Below are positions 1-12,889 of a DNA stretch of 62,000 nt, piece by piece. The notes under the pieces are model-generated. The model was not told the origin of the DNA, ran no database searches, and worked only from the letters and a program-made list of their open reading frames with translations. Source of the DNA: Branchiostoma floridae (Eukaryota; Chordata; Leptocardii; Amphioxiformes; Branchiostomatidae); NCBI RefSeq assembly GCF_000003815.2, contig NC_049981.1:15803859-15865858 (forward strand), given 5' to 3'. The first letter of the stretch is position 1, and every line of letters starts with the position of its first letter. The translations under genes and the position numbers were made by a program.

Positions 1-2505
1 CACAGACGCCGAAGATGCCCGAAAGGGTCATCGAAAAGGAGTCGGCGAGTCTCGTCTCTTGGGGTTCGGGTCGCGACCCTCACAAATCTAGTAACATCAC
101 TTCGTGACATTTGCTACAGTAGAAATACAACGGGTCTCCTAGCGTACATTTACGATGCTCCCCCCCCCCCCTCCACCGGCTACTTTCAAACTTATTACAA
201 ACTTTAAACTAGTTTTCTCGTCTATCGTGCACTTTTATTCACTTATCAACCTTTTTAAAACTTTGTCTTATCCTGTTCCACTTTTTGTCTTGGTTGCAAC
301 CAGTACCTGTGCTCTAGAGAGCTTTAGTCCGTAAATAACACCCAAGCGAGTTGTGGATGGCGGTATCCGTCCTTGGTGCTGAACTCACGGTGAGAGTTGT
401 TCCGATGTCGCGACCAAGACCCAGAGGCGAGGCGAGCGTGCAGGAGACGACTGAAACACACAAAAAGGTCCATTCGTCAACTACACAGCAAGAATGGACA
501 CAGTCAACAATATTCATAGCTATCATGAAACGTTTGAATTCTTGAAATATTTAGCCAAATTTCCTCTATGGCCAATCTACTAAGCTCCTTGAATAATGAA
601 ATAAAGTGATGCCATCAACTAGTAGATGTAATTTTATACAGTTAACGTTACTCGTATTTGATTTGGCAGCTTTTCTTTTTGCTTCATATAAACAAGATGA
701 TAGTAGACGATTATGCTGTTACCCATGTCTTAATAATGTTTCAATGCGCAGAAAATGTGCTATAGCGCAAATTGATGAAGTCAGTTGTACGAATTGCTCT
801 CAAAACGTCTAGAAACAATGAGTAAAAAGATGACTGAATCGAGTATATCAAGAAACGAATGTAGAAATTAAAAAAAAACAAAAGATGTATTATTGTAAAC
901 AAAACATTGAAACTGTCAATGGTGTCTTATAAAGTTTATGTTAGCATCTTTGGTTATGTTTCCCTTTCGTCATGAAAGGTCGGTGGGAAGAAAGACCGTT
1001 AGCTTGTCACAATGTTCTTCCACAAAGCTCAAAAGTGACACATATCCTGCTGTTGGCACCAAATCTCTCACCACCACGCCTCTACTCAGGACCATAAAAC
1101 GGAAGGGTTCACAGCGGACTAACGTTTGATAAAAAGCAAGCGGTTCTAACTGCCGCATTGAAGAAGTCCAGGATATGTGTGTGAATCCCCTATCTCTAAG
1201 GACCATGCCCATACTCTAGCGGTATCTACTTAACCCTGGCCACACGCAGTGTGAAAACTGTGGTGTTCTGACGACGGCATCTTTGAAAGGCAGACATCGT
1301 GGCTCTTTTGAAGAATGACAGCGATGCCTCGTCAACTGCTTTAACAACTTTTATTTACGTCCAAACACGTTACACAGGCTTGAAAAAAAGAAACTTAAGA
1401 AGGAGGATTAGTACATTATGCTGTGTTGAAGATAGACACTTGAAGTTCCGAGGCACTTGCTCAAAACCGCAACAGTGAGAAAGTGTTACATGGTCAATTT
1501 GTGTACTTGGGAAATGTCATGCTGAAGTAGAAGAAAAACAAATGCTAATATTTCGTAATCATTTATAAGATTTGATTTAATGCAAATATATCAATTTTAA
1601 AGAAGCACTTGCGACATGTAAGTGCACACACTCGCAAAGCGTATTTTGTTCTCTTTTCTTTTTCACAGGGCATTACAACCAAAACTGAAGCCTCTAGCAC
1701 ATGGCACATTTATTTTCATTTACATCTTTATAAATATGATAAAGTGGGGTGCGATAGGTCTCTCACGATCAGAAAATCCTTCAAAATGATCAAAGATGAA
1801 CATTTTGATGGCTAAGACGGAACCTCAGCTCTAGAAAAGCGGAGGAATCCGTCATCAGATTAAGATGCATCAGCTCCACCTCAAGTCAAAATATGAAGCA
1901 TATGAATGTGATTATGTGGGAAAACAACTCGGCTTATGGCTGAAGCAAGATGGATCTATTGTCAGAGCAACAGGGTCCGGACTTCAGAACTTTGATAAAC
2001 TCGTGGCACAAAGGTTAAGAAAAAGGCTCTGATGGGGGATTTGGAATCTCTGGGGTCGATCGCAACAGATCTAACAATACCTGGAAATCATTGATTTGAT
2101 TCTTTGTTTTGTTTTTTGAGCTTTTTCCAAATGAAGGCTATCGGGTTTGTGATTGAATGTAAAGCGCAATAGTTATAGTGTATTACGTAATCAATAGTTT
2201 TTCATTTCCTGCAAAAAATATACCCAAATCCGCACCTTCCAGCAAATTCTGGCAAGTCTCTGTACGAAAAATTAAACAAACATTTATCAATATTTGGAAT
2301 ATTGTTTAAACTTTACTAACGCTAAATGTGCATATGTAATATATAAATCTGAGAGATGAATACCAAAGGAAGAGATACCGAATTTCGGATATTGAAAGGT
2401 TTAGAGGTAGGAGCTGGACCCAGATGCCGCAGGAAAATTACTATGATCATGGTGTTGTCACCATGACAACGATTTCCACCGCCAAAAACGATACCATCAT
2501 TAAGA
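1..2505. other. Non-coding region, no gene recognised
   Basis: No recognisable coding sequence. The longest frames (about 60-80 codons) lack any family signature. Noted inside are a C-rich homopolymer run near 159-171, the perfect palindrome GGGTCGCGACCC at 68-79, and one RE1-like site (listed separately). A pyrimidine-rich tract ending in CAG at about 1650-1668 precedes a short open frame that stops at 1815, but there is no donor or recognisable peptide, so I do not call an exon. Confidence 0.6.
363..383 (-). promoter_or_regulatory. Solo RE1/NRSE-like site, weak right half
   Basis: On the minus strand the sequence reads TTCAGCACCAAGGAC followed by GGATAC. The left half-site TTCAGCACC is perfect, the 2-nt spacer is canonical, and the right half is GGACGGA instead of GGACAGC. 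This is about 16 of 21 positions of the vertebrate RE1 consensus. It shares the 12-mer CAGCACCAAGGA with four other solo sites in the window. Binding is not demonstrated. The weak right half makes this the least certain of the set. Confidence 0.35.
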
Positions 2506-2762
2506 CTTTGTTGATGTGACGTCGCAATGGCGTATACAGGTACTAAAATTTAAAGCCTGTGATTGCCGATGGGCTGTAAAACCAGTCATAAGTTAGACGA
2601 AAAAGAAACATTGACGAAAACTCACAATACAATTTTACCCCATAACCAAATGAATTGAATTTAATGTCAGACTACCATTGGTTGTATAATCAATTGCCAG
2701 GCCAATCACAGGTTTTAATTTATAGTACCTGAATACGTCATTGCGACGTTACATCAACAAAG
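2506..2762. mobile_element. 257-bp hairpin (TIR) miniature element
   Basis: The two ends are long inverted repeats. The left end reads CTTTGTTGATGTGACGTCGC and continues through CAGGTACTAAAATTTAAAG to CCTGTGATTG. The right end, read in reverse, gives CTTTGTTGATGTAACGTCGC, then CAGGTACTATAAATTAAAAC and CCTGTGATTG. The arms match for roughly 60 bp with few differences around a core of about 130 bp. There is no coding capacity, so it is a non-autonomous foldback/MITE-like element. I see no clear target-site duplication, so the exact ends and superfamily are uncertain. Confidence 0.75.
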
Positions 2763-3377
2763 CTATACGCCATAGGAACAATATTACAGAACTTCTGCTA
2801 AAAGTTGACAACAAATCTACAAATGATTTTTTTTAAATGGTGTACCCCCTCCGACAACTATTTTCCTCAACACAAAACTATATATAAATACTTGATTTGA
2901 CTGAAGGCAAATCTAAGCGGAAAGATGGTCGCTGGTTATTACGTTACGTACATTTGGTTGCTATTTTAGGTAGGGTGGGTAGACAATGTCATAGAGACGA
3001 GATTAATTATTGATAACATGACGTATCGAGGGGTAATGTTGGTTAATGAGACATGCGTTTGAAGAGGGCATACCGAGATGCTGTTTCTAGTTTAAATCGT
3101 TTGATCTTTTACAGATAGCTTTTCGTTACTTTTTCAACATGAAAAAAGCAAACATATATACTGGAAGAAATAAAATGCAAAGAATGAAAGTAAACAAAGA
3201 CCAGATAAAAGAAATAGAAGCCAATGTAAAACATTTGAAAAAAATAAAAATTTGATGGTCATGGTAGTGAATCGTTGCTTAAGTATCATTTCAGTTTTTA
3301 TACTGTGCAATATTCTCTCTTTTTGCTGTACCAAGATCCATATAAGACTATGGTAGGACGGCTAGTATAATGCAGAC
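2763..3377. other. AT-rich spacer between two miniature elements
   Basis: AT-rich sequence with no gene signal. The open frames here are low-complexity, rich in Phe/Leu/Lys, and have no family signature. Confidence 0.6.
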
Positions 3378-3380
3378 TAA

Positions 3381-4046
3381 GACCCCGTTCACACTCAAAA
3401 AAATGAAACGGATTCAACGTCGAAGCCGCTTCAACGGGCAAGCCGCTTCAAATAAATTACGTTCACACTCATTTCAGACAATCCGATTAATCGCACACAA
3501 TTCCGTACCTGGAATTCAGGTACTTTTTTACAACATTGTTTGTAGGTTTTCTCAATAGTCTTATATCATGATCCAGAGAGAAAGCTGTTCAAAGATATGC
3601 TTGTTTTTTGTGATTTTTTTTAGCTTGCTGTGTTTCCTCTCTCTTCGCGTGATAAAAAAAGCTTTGTTTGCTTCCCATTCCACTTGCCTTGACCCTACAG
3701 CGATTTTTTTTTCTTTCCAGACATTATCATTGGGCACAAAATTCAGTAACGTGAGCAAACCTGTCAGTGTGGCGTGTGTTCCTGCTCCCGATACCTGGAT
3801 ATATAACCTCCAACAGGGGGCAAATCGGAAATTTGCATAGAATCTATCCCGCGTTGCGTTCACACTCGCGATTTCAGCCAAGCGGCTTGTTCACAAGTGT
3901 CTCAAACTACCTCCCAGGGATGGATTGCAAACGAGCCGGATCGGTGAAAATCCAAGCCGCTTGGAGCGTTCACACTCAAGAAAACGATCCGGATCAAGCG
4001 GCTTCGACGTTGAAGCCGCTTCATTTTTTTGAGTGTGAACGGGGTC
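3381..4046. mobile_element. 666-bp MITE with ~50-bp TIRs and TAA duplication
   Basis: The element begins GACCCCGTTCACACTC and ends GAGTGTGAACGGGGTC. The inverted repeats extend about 50 bp (left continues AAAAAAATGAAACGGATTC, right in reverse AAAAAAATGAAGCGGCTTC, then both AACGTCGAAGCCGCTT). It is flanked on both sides by TAA (3378-3380 and 4047-4049), the 3-bp duplication typical of PIF/Harbinger-type elements. The decamer GTTCACACTC recurs internally at 3461, 3858 and 3968, forming subterminal direct repeats of the kind transposases bind. No transposase frame is present, so it is non-autonomous. The superfamily assignment is inferred from the 3-bp TAA duplication only. Confidence 0.85.
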
Positions 4047-4249
4047 TAAGCCCACAACAACGTTGTGGCGTTGTCAGTTTCTGTCATATATGGTCACAAA
4101 TTAGGCTTAAGTTATAACCTCGACCTTATCTTTACGTCGTATAGGTTATATCCTTATCAATTGCATTGTTCCTCCCAGGACTAAGTTATCACCATGAAAA
4201 ACGCCGCCACTATTGTTTGATTCCATAGAGAGTTTTTCGCGCACCCGTC

Positions 4250-4350
4250 AAAGTCTGTCAGCTGTCGGCCGCCATTTTAAATCAGACGACAGCTGGCTGG
4301 GCCAATAGCTCGTGTAATGTTTATTTCACCCCGTATCAATTTTGGCGCGA
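4250..4350. promoter_or_regulatory. Promoter-like cluster (YY1, CCAAT, paired E-boxes, E2F-like)
   Basis: About 100 bp hold GGCCGCCATTTT (YY1-type, 4267-4278) flanked symmetrically by two CAGCTG E-boxes (4259-4264 and 4290-4295), a GCCAAT box at 4301-4306 and TTTGGCGCGA (E2F-like) at 4341-4350. Such a concentration is typical of animal core promoters or proximal enhancers. No first exon is recognisable on either side, so a promoter is only a suggestion. An enhancer or chance GC-rich block is possible. Confidence 0.3.
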
Positions 4351-4399
4351 TTACACGCCCTTTCCCCCACCCTCTGAATTATCGCAGCCATAAAACTAT

Positions 4400-6117
4400 G
4401 AAGAAAAACGTTTAGCTTCTTCGAATCACTTTTAATACACGTACGTGGGGTCATTTTCAATCTAGGGTGCATCATAAAAGACAATCAACTAAAGTGATAT
4501 TACATCTTAAATGCATGATCTTATGCATTCGGTGTAAAATGGCAACACGTTCTAATGTCTGTGCTTCATTATTCATTTTACATTAGCAACTTGGTGCAAG
4601 TTTTAATATATTTTCAATCACAATAAAGTTTCAACTGTTTAAATACCAATTGCAATTTTTCAGGGTTAGAACATAAAATACAATATTTTTACAATATAAC
4701 ATAATATCCTTTAAGCAATGCTGCTGTCTGGTGATGTGTTTTCAAACTCAACTCAAAAATGGTCACGAGGTGTTGGGTATTCAAGAAAGGAAAGCAAGCG
4801 GTCATTGAAAATCTTTAATCCAGGCCGCCAGGGCTTACCAAGAACGATGGCCGGTCCAAGTGCCCTTAGGCGGGAAAGAAACGAACGACACAACAGTCAT
4901 GACTCATGTCACCTAGAAATATTCATAAGTATGACCCTAATGAGAACCACCAACGTGTGATATTAGATTATAGGGATAAATATGTATGGCTTTGATTAGG
5001 ATTGCGTTTTTATGTCTCTGCGGAGCGGGCGTGGACAAAGCGGCAGTGTGGCCTGGTCTCACTGGGAATTGATCCCGTGGCTTTTATGATATTTAATTGT
5101 CGATACCGGGGCACCCCCTAATCACCCTCTTAACCCATACATCTCCAAAGAGCAGCCAACTCGGTTTCTGAGTATTTAACCTCTCCAATCTCGGCTAATG
5201 AAACCGTAGTGTTCTATGAGTGTTACTTCGATTTCGGGACCACCGCCAGGGCCAGAAGCCCCACCGAAGGGGCGACGCGGTATCAGTGGTAGCGCCGAAC
5301 GATTTTTATTCGTTATAGGTTGTCACTTGTTCCCTAAAGTGCTTTTATGGCTTCCGTAGATAGGGGAGAAAATATGGCGATGTTAACCGACTTGAACGGC
5401 AAACAACGAGCAAAGCGCCGCCGCGAGGTCCCGCGAGGATTGGCGAGGAAACGCGAGGATTAGCGAAGTTTTAAAAGCCTGACAGCTTGGATTTCGCGCT
5501 GTACTTACAAGGCTTTGAATTTTCTTGATATTAAAGAAATAAGTCTTGAGAATAAAATTGTCATGCAACGAGCGAAAGCTTGTCACCTAGACTTAAGAAC
5601 ATAACCGTTTCCTTGGAAGTTTCAGACAACTCACAGAAACAAGGCTTACTACTTGGTGATCCTTTTACATCGCTACTGGTTAAGAGTAAATTGTCTAATG
5701 ATGATGAAAGTTTTGTTGAATAGGAGAGAATGAAATTATGCAGATCCTCAAAATGTATCTTAGAACTAATAATAAGGCACAGTTCATGAAGCTAAGCTGT
5801 CAGAAGTGTCTTTTGTATTCGCTACTTAACCGATTTTAGAGTTTGTATTTACTAGTAAGTGTACATCAGTATGGTTTTAAAGTGTGCACTTAACGCTGTG
5901 TAATTGTTTATACAGGAGGGAGAAAGACAGAGGCTGCCACTCATCAAGTGCAAACCTGAAGAAATTTAAAGAAGGGCAGAAGATGGAGAAGATAAGATGG
6001 AAGAGGAAGTAAATGAGCGACGGTAGGGATACCTGGTGTGGGTTGATATAATGGATGGTAGATTGAAGTGGTTTGTTGGAATATACAATACATGATTAAA
6101 CACTGCCTGGCACCTCT
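4400..6117. other. Non-coding region with a GC-rich block at 5030-5330
   Basis: Mostly AT-rich, without recognisable genes. From about 5030 to 5330 the composition shifts to GC-rich, CpG-containing sequence (for example CCGAAGGGGCGACGCGG near 5264-5280) with no sustained open frame. This resembles the other candidate regulatory islands in the window. Confidence 0.5.
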
Positions 6118-6120
6118 TTG

Positions 6121-6315
6121 CTTTCTCTCTCTCTCTCTCTCTCTGTTGTATGTGTGTGTGTGTTTGTGTGTGTCTGTTTGTGTGTCCGTATACATTCGTA
6201 CGTTTGTGTGTGTATGCGTGTGCATATGTGTATTTGTGTACACGTGTGCGTGTATGTGTGTGTGTGTTTGCGCATGTGTGTGTTTGAGCGCGCGTGCATG
6301 TGTGTAAATGTGCTT
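6121..6315 (+). repeat. Compound TC/TG microsatellite
   Basis: A (TC)n block starting at about 6124 is followed by a long, interrupted (TG)n tract with TGTATG, TGCGTG and TGTTTG variants up to about 6315. The Cys/Val-rich and His/Thr-rich frames across it are products of the dinucleotide repeat and not genes. Confidence 0.95.
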
Positions 6316-8640
6316 GAGTGTGTATTGCCCTTTTTCTGGATTTACCCTTTCATCTCTGTACCGACGAATTTAATTTACTTTTGATGCTAGCCTTCTTAAA
6401 TTACTTTCTGTAATTACTCTGCTGCCTATGTATCATTTATAACACCAAAACTTTGCTCGATTTCTCCAGACTTTGTTTCTTTCTTTGTCTTATTTTGTTC
6501 TTTCTTGTTGTTGATAAAATTAAAGTTACTTTGTACAAAATGCCTTTCCATTCTTCCCGCCTTAAGTTCCAGCGAGCGTCCCTAACGTTAGGCTTCATGC
6601 TGCGTCAGCATACACACACACACCTAGCTACACCTGGCGACAATTTACGGCGCAATCATAACGCTAGATTCAAATTTATCGCCCGTGAAGCGCTCCTACC
6701 GGAACTAAAAACGTGGCGTTTCGGGTGGAAGAAAAACGCTCCCTTAATTTTTCAACAGATCATTTTGACGACAGTGATAGCGAAACGCCGTATGATAGAT
6801 TCGCGATAAACTGCTTTATTGCTCGCTGAAAAGTCGTATTTTGTGAGATTTAGAAGTAAATGAGCTTGACTTAGAGCGTACATAGTCCCCAAGGCAAAAA
6901 ATAAAAGCCAACATCCCTGCATTTAAAATAAATGGTTTATGAGGTTTTACTCAGCCCTTCTTGATGTACTGCCGATCTTTCCGGGGCAGATTTCAGGATC
7001 AGACGCCAAGGCCCTATAGGTCATATCCGTCCTCACCCATTTTAAACTTTCATCAATTTTTCGGGTAGCTAGGGAGCCCTTGGGCGAAATTCTTTCATAA
7101 AGATTGAAATTAGTGTACTAAACTCGCATGGTCATTTATTTCCTCCTGTCATAAGCGGGCGTTGTAAAAGCAATTAACTCGGTACCGAATCATAATTCTA
7201 AGTCGCTGAATTGCTTTCGGAGCCACCATTTTGTACTTAGCCGCGTTTTAAGCAGACTGTAGGTTGTCCAAGGGGCATGTGTTTATGACACTCAAGAGGC
7301 GCGGCAATTTAGAGATGAAGGAAGCTGGGTGTCTCCAGGCCCACGTTTTTCGCATTAAGCAATTTGTGAGAATGGTTCCCTGAGGGTGTGTGAAAAAAAA
7401 TTCTGCAGAGTCTACAAAAACAAACTGAAAGCTACCGCTTGCGTGGATGGTTGTAATAATGTTAATGCACTAAGGGAGGTGTACGTTTTTTAACGTTGTA
7501 GTGAGCACAGCTCGGTTTGAAAGTGACGTTCAAGCACCGTGGTGAAAAGGGAAGAAGAGTTTACTGACGCAAATCTACGTTTTCCGGAGACGTAGAGTTC
7601 CTTTGAACATGCCGCGTTTTCCGCCTTTCAAGTGTTTGATGCTGATGTCTGAAGTGCGACCTTGTTGTACAGACGTACATGTTAAATCTGTGAAGCACTT
7701 GAAAGCAATGTCGCTGTCTTACATTTGAACCACGATAAGGACAAGTACTGGGTGTAAACTTTGTAAAGTAACTGTAAACAAACTGCAAAGGTAGATACAG
7801 AACTGCAAATGTAGATACGTGTGCAGAAGAGTTGTGAAAAGCACAGCCTGTATATAGAAACGTGATACGTTTTCAAAACGTCAAAATAAACATTCCTGTA
7901 CATATATAACTTTTTAAACAATATTTATTTCCTTTTACACATATTCAGTGTATACCATAGTGCATCCAAATACGCCCCCTGGGTCGACAAAAAGGATCTG
8001 TTCCCAACCCACTAAGAGAAAAGAACCATATGTGTGGAAATTGAAGGACGAGGAAATGTAATCCGGCGTAAAAAAGAACCCAATCATCGGATCATGCGGC
8101 CGAAGAATGGGATGATAGAACACCGAAGATAACGCAACAATCGCGCTAATTAATAATCAATTTCGCCATCGATTTGCCGGAGATTTCATCAGAGTTTGTG
8201 GCGGGGCAAAAATACTAAATACTAGGAGCGAATAGTATGGTACAATCGCCAGAAATCGTGAAATGATATTCTTGCGCACTTTCCTTTATAATTTGACTTT
8301 TTTCCTAAATTGCTTCAGTCCTTTTTCTTGGACTTTTTTAAAATATTATTTACAATGCAGCGACTTAATGCCATAGCTTCATACTCAGGACGGAGTTTTA
8401 CAATTGATTTCTTGGGACTTGATGCTGACTGGATTACAAACATCTACAGGGAGCTATTGTGAACGGCTATTCCACTATCACAGCTAAATAATATTAATCC
8501 AATTTTGTAAGGATTCCCGTTTCTCAGTAGGAAAAGGGTTTTGTTTAATGCTATTATTTGTACTGGGATTTGTCTGCTTCTGTATACTACCTATTAATGG
8601 TATATACACTTAAAAACTGAGTAGAAAGATATGTGGACGG
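6316..8640. other. Non-coding region with a candidate regulatory block near 7985-8230
   Basis: No gene recognised. At about 7985-8230 there is a less AT-rich block containing the homeodomain-type string GCTAATTAATAATCAATTT (8145-8163) beside CpG-containing sequence. The rest (6316-7984 and 8231-8640) holds only unique AT-rich sequence and short frames. Confidence 0.5.
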
Positions 8641-8644
8641 AAGG

Positions 8645-8807
8645 ACAAAAGTGTACGTGTACGTGTGCGTGCATGTGTGTGTGTGTGAGTGTGTGTGTGT
8701 GTGCAAGCATGTGTGTGTGTGTGAGTGTGTGTGTGTGTGCAAGCATGTGTGTGTGTGTGTGTGTGTTTGTGTGTATGTGTTTCCATGTGTGTGCATGAAT
8801 GTGTGTG

Positions 8808-8859
<52 letters not shown>

Positions 8860-8941
8860 TGTGTGTATGTGTGTGTGTGTGTGTACATATGTGTGTGTGT
8901 GTGAGTGTGAGAGAGAGAAAGAGAGAGAAAGAGAGAGAGAG
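8645..8941 (+). repeat. Long TG microsatellite with (AG)n tail
   Basis: About 250 bp of TG repeats with interspersed CA/CATG variants, including two near-identical blocks of TGTGAGTGTGTGTGTGTG followed by CAAGCATG, run into a (GA)n/(GAAA) tract at about 8904-8941. All long frames through it are repeat artefacts. Confidence 0.95.
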
Positions 8942-9038
8942 CACGGGCAAAATAGAGTCCAACACAGGGCCAGCGAATATATAAGTGTAGTAAGATCTAC
9001 CAAAAGTTTATTTTACAAGTTGACTTTGGTAAGGCCAT

Positions 9039-9058
9039 ATTGATTTGATTTGATTTGA
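9039..9058 (+). repeat. (TTGAT)n pentanucleotide repeat
   Basis: Four consecutive units of TTGAT/TTGAC, a short simple repeat. Confidence 0.8.
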
Positions 9059-9489
9059 CATGGGTAACATCAGCGCGCGCATCAATTTTCGGCCCTTTTC
9101 CTAAGAAAAAAGTTTTCAGCCATATTGTAAATCGTACAGAGCAAAATGAGCAAATATATTGCCGTAGATTAAAAAAGATTATATCGGAAAGCATATACTA
9201 ATGTCATAGAATGCCAATGTCAGTTTCAAGTTCAAAGAAAATAAGAAGATGTGAAAGAACAAAAAATGAAGAATGTATTGTTCTGTTTACTATGCTCTGT
9301 GTGTTAAGTCATTTGTTCAACTTTCCTTATCATTTAGATTTCATACTACAGGCAACTTTGTTTAAATCTTTTACACGCATCCTTTTTGGGGTTTCCAGAG
9401 AATGCCATTCATATAATCAAATCAGCATAGCCTAAGAATGATACGTACATATCTGCCTTCATTCTTTGCAGTTCTTATCCTGGGCAATA

Positions 9490-9510
9490 CAATATAGAGG
9501 GCGCTGCTGT
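9490..9510 (+). promoter_or_regulatory. CTCF-like core motif
   Basis: TAGAGGGCGCTGCTG at 9495-9509 fits the AGRGGGCGCY core of the CTCF recognition sequence. The upstream CCAS part of the consensus is absent. A single motif match without occupancy data is weak evidence. Confidence 0.2.
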
Positions 9511-11599
9511 GCAGACAACACTGTCGTCCTTCGCGTATTGACCAACACTGTTGGTCCATATTGGGTGTGAAAACCAATAAATACTCTGACACCTTATTTA
9601 TAAAGCACAGAAATCAGTACCACAAGGCTTCTTCGTGATATACGGAGGCGACTATGAATGAAAAGCAGAAAAGCGTGACTTTGTTGACTCTTGCTGTGGA
9701 GGAACATTTCGCCCTGGGTCTGAATGTTTACACCAGTCAGTCTTACTTCAACCGGGGCACAAAAAGTCATTACTTCTTCCAAGACACAAGAAACACTCCA
9801 AGGCGTGGTGATGAACTTTATCTGTCGTAAAGCGCTTCTTATCTTGATTTACTTAAGGTGTTTTGACTACAAAGTGAAATTTCAGACATTTGTCCTCCTT
9901 CTCAGTCATTGCCTCATAGCGAAACGGTCTGTCGTCTTTGGCAATGTCACATTGAAAAATGACTTTCTGAATGTAGTTCTTACTCAATGTAAATATAGTT
10001 GAATCACAGAAAGATACCTAAGGCGTGAAGCTGTATTTTGTTTCTGTTTTGGAGAGGGTGTATGTCAAGGGCGAAGACCTACAACAAAAGGAAACCATGA
10101 AAAGTAAAATGCTATTTAAGCAGCATTACAGTCCAGGCTCGCTCGATTGTCTTTCTAACAATCATTTCATCCATTCGTCCATTCCTGCATCAATCTATAT
10201 TTTCTTCATTTGTTTCTTTATTGATCCTCTCATCCGGACATCTTTCATACGTGGAAAGAACATGGTGCCGAAAATCCGCCGTCCTCTACCTTCTTTATTT
10301 GGTCATAAATTTTGCTTAGAATTTAATTGCTCTTGTAGACATACGAGATACTGGAAAATCGTCTGAAAAATTTATAGCTTGATCAGTATCGGCGGGTCTT
10401 CAAACAAATCAAGCCGCCAAGCTGGCGTTTCGTAAAGCTCATTGTGCCCCAAATGTTGGTGTCATGTCGGTGGAAGATCTGTCGGAATAGTACGGAATTA
10501 TGGTACCAGACTGTTCCCATCTGTGCCTTCCATTGAGGAATCCATTTGGTTCTTTCTAAAATTGGCAGTTTATCAAGCGTATGTACCTACACTGTTGTTA
10601 AAAAACAGCAGAACAGATGAGTGAACGAGAGTTTCAAGTGCCGGAAAAGTTGCTCACGGGTCACTATTCTACCCTGTCTTGTTCCAGTCATACGGGCTGC
10701 GTATCTTTGCCACAGACTTTGCACTGATGGACGTTCAATATATTGCAACCTACATTTTTTGTTTTGAATAGGCATATACAGTTGAAAAGGTCCTCCGTTT
10801 TTCAATGTGTAGGAGGTTTTCATGTATTTGCAGGGCAAATAAAGCCATAGTGCTTTCAAATACTGCATATGACATTCACGAACTTTTTTCTTGTTAAATT
10901 TCAACTGCAAACATATAGATAATTTTTTTTGTATTTCAAAACTGCTGAAACGTTTTAAATACCATTCAAAGTAAATATGTGTAAGTCGTTTTAAGCACAA
11001 GATGATCCAAGTAAGTGCAAATTGGTACACATCATGACATGTGTCAAACGATGAAAAAAGTCAGCAAAACTTAAGATTTAAGTTTGTAGAATTTCTTGTA
11101 GCTCGCAGTTCCTATGCTTGAGAATTTCTTGAAGCATATTTCGTACCATTATTCTGCACTTGCCACACGGGTGGTCACCATTTTTCACGACAAGGACGCA
11201 AACCGGTTCCGCCCTGCGCTCTGATTCCGCCCACGATTCCGCCATTACGGATGCATCATTACTCCTCGAGTCTTTATTACTTCCTACCAGTTAGAAAACT
11301 TATCTGGGAGATTTAATTACAAAGAAGGATGCCCCAATCAACTGATGGATCTTAAATGACCCGGGAAGAGAGTTGGAAAGCTTCGCCCAGCCAAAACTTA
11401 TGACTAGGTTTTTAAGAGATTGTGGAAAGTTATCAGTGTATCTAAATTATCGCGAAAGTACTAAGGAGCTGCTTTAAATCTTAACGACTTCATAAGCTTA
11501 AAATGTATCTTTTGGTGTCAAAATAGTTTGTTTTGATTGCTTAAAAGATTTCGTTTCAGACTTGATTTCGTAGACGAAATTAGTAGAGCGTCGCATCGC
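9511..11599. other. Non-coding region, GC-rich patch at 11160-11270
   Basis: No recognisable gene. A minus-strand open frame of about 147 codons (10587-11030) is Lys/Leu/Phe-rich, starts and stops without splice or promoter context and matches no family I know, so I do not call it. At 11160-11270 a GC-rich patch holds three closely spaced TTCCGCC strings (near 11207, 11224 and 11235), an E2F-like arrangement. Confidence 0.5.
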
Positions 11600-12560
11600 A
11601 AGTTCCGCAGTTAATTTAAAAAGCCCTTTAATTAGTCCGAGGAAATGGTGGTGTGAAGAATTGTCGTCATAAAGTTTTCCAAACTCTGACCATCAATTCT
11701 ACTTAATTGTTCTCCCTTGAGTGGCGTAACAAATGCCGTCGACCAAGCCCCCTTCCTTGCGGTGTGCAGCATGCATCCCACGACGACACCGCGCAAATAT
11801 AACTGTCGGGAACGATTTATGAAGAGAACAGGGGGAAAAGCAGTCATCACAACACTTCGGTTTGAAGTGAAATAATAAATTCTGCATAATTGTCGGCGGA
11901 GGTCAAGAAAATTGATTGAACCCCGTCCCCTTGCCTTGGCCACCCGATCGAACGCCTCTCGCCGAAATCGCAGAGAAAAAAGTCCACTCAATACTTTCGA
12001 CATTGGTATAAATCAGGATAAAACCGCTTGGGAGGTACGCATGCCGTAAACACAAAATCGCCGCCACAGAAAATATGGCTGGAATACAGGAAAATCTTGT
12101 CACCTCCTAATATAAAAATCAATGGCATTAAATATTAAGAGCGAATCGATACCCGTGTGGGCTAGAAGACGGCAAAGACCACAGCTTTCTTACAGAAGAC
12201 CAGGGGTTAATTAAAATGGCACGTAACAAGTGCTAACGGTAAATGGCACAACGCGATTTTAAGCGAGCGGTTAAAAGCCATGCGCCCCCGGTCCACAAAT
12301 GTGACGCTATGTGACGCTTCTCATGTTTATTTGCAGGTCTGTACGCGGCTCCCGTTTGTTCTAACAACCCCCTTCTAGCTCCGCTCTCTGGAGTGGTGTA
12401 ATTTGCACCATACGTCATTCTCAGAGCAATTAGTGGTAGATAGACACATTTGAGGAACCAATAATGATAGAGGGAAATGGCAGCGCCTGGGGAGCACACA
12501 TCGCACCGACGCCAACACGCCTAATTTTAGGGACGCGCCAAGCTGCGGGGATTTTCTCGG
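11600..12560. promoter_or_regulatory. Candidate cis-regulatory island (GC-shifted block)
   Basis: This stretch is distinctly richer in G, C and CpG than its surroundings (for example GCATCCCACGACGACACCGCGC near 11770-11792) and is not repetitive. Frames on the minus strand reach about 120 codons but have no family signature and are probably a by-product of composition. The unique character, the alternation of GC-rich and AT-rich words and the absence of genes fit a conserved non-coding element cluster, but conservation cannot be tested here. Confidence 0.3.
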
Positions 12561-12889
12561 GTCAAACTGAGTAATGAAAATTACTTTTACCCAAGTGTCT
12601 AATTTTTTCGCCTTTCATCTTCCCCGCGGCACTGTATTTAAGTGGAAATTGAGCTGTCCTGTTAAATTTTCGTTTCCAGTCCTTTTGTACCGTTATCAAA
12701 ACTAGGAAGAAGCTAGCTACAGTGCCAGCGTTTCTAACTAGTGTTGTCATCGATAGGGAAAGAAACTATCTATTTACTTTTGAGAGCATGTTTACAGGTT
12801 GCGTCAGTCTTAAAACAAAGGAAGAGGACAAGTTGCTTTCCTGTGTAATGACTATGGGAACGGTATAAGAGAAAAATCAGACTGGTTTT

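Noticed and set aside
8587-9043. Long His/Thr- and Cys/Val-rich frames
   Set aside because: They are translations of the TG/CA microsatellite. The same applies to frames at 5944-6384.
10587-11030. 147-codon minus-strand frame
   Set aside because: Composition is biased to Lys/Leu/Phe as expected from AT-rich sequence, and no family signature is visible.
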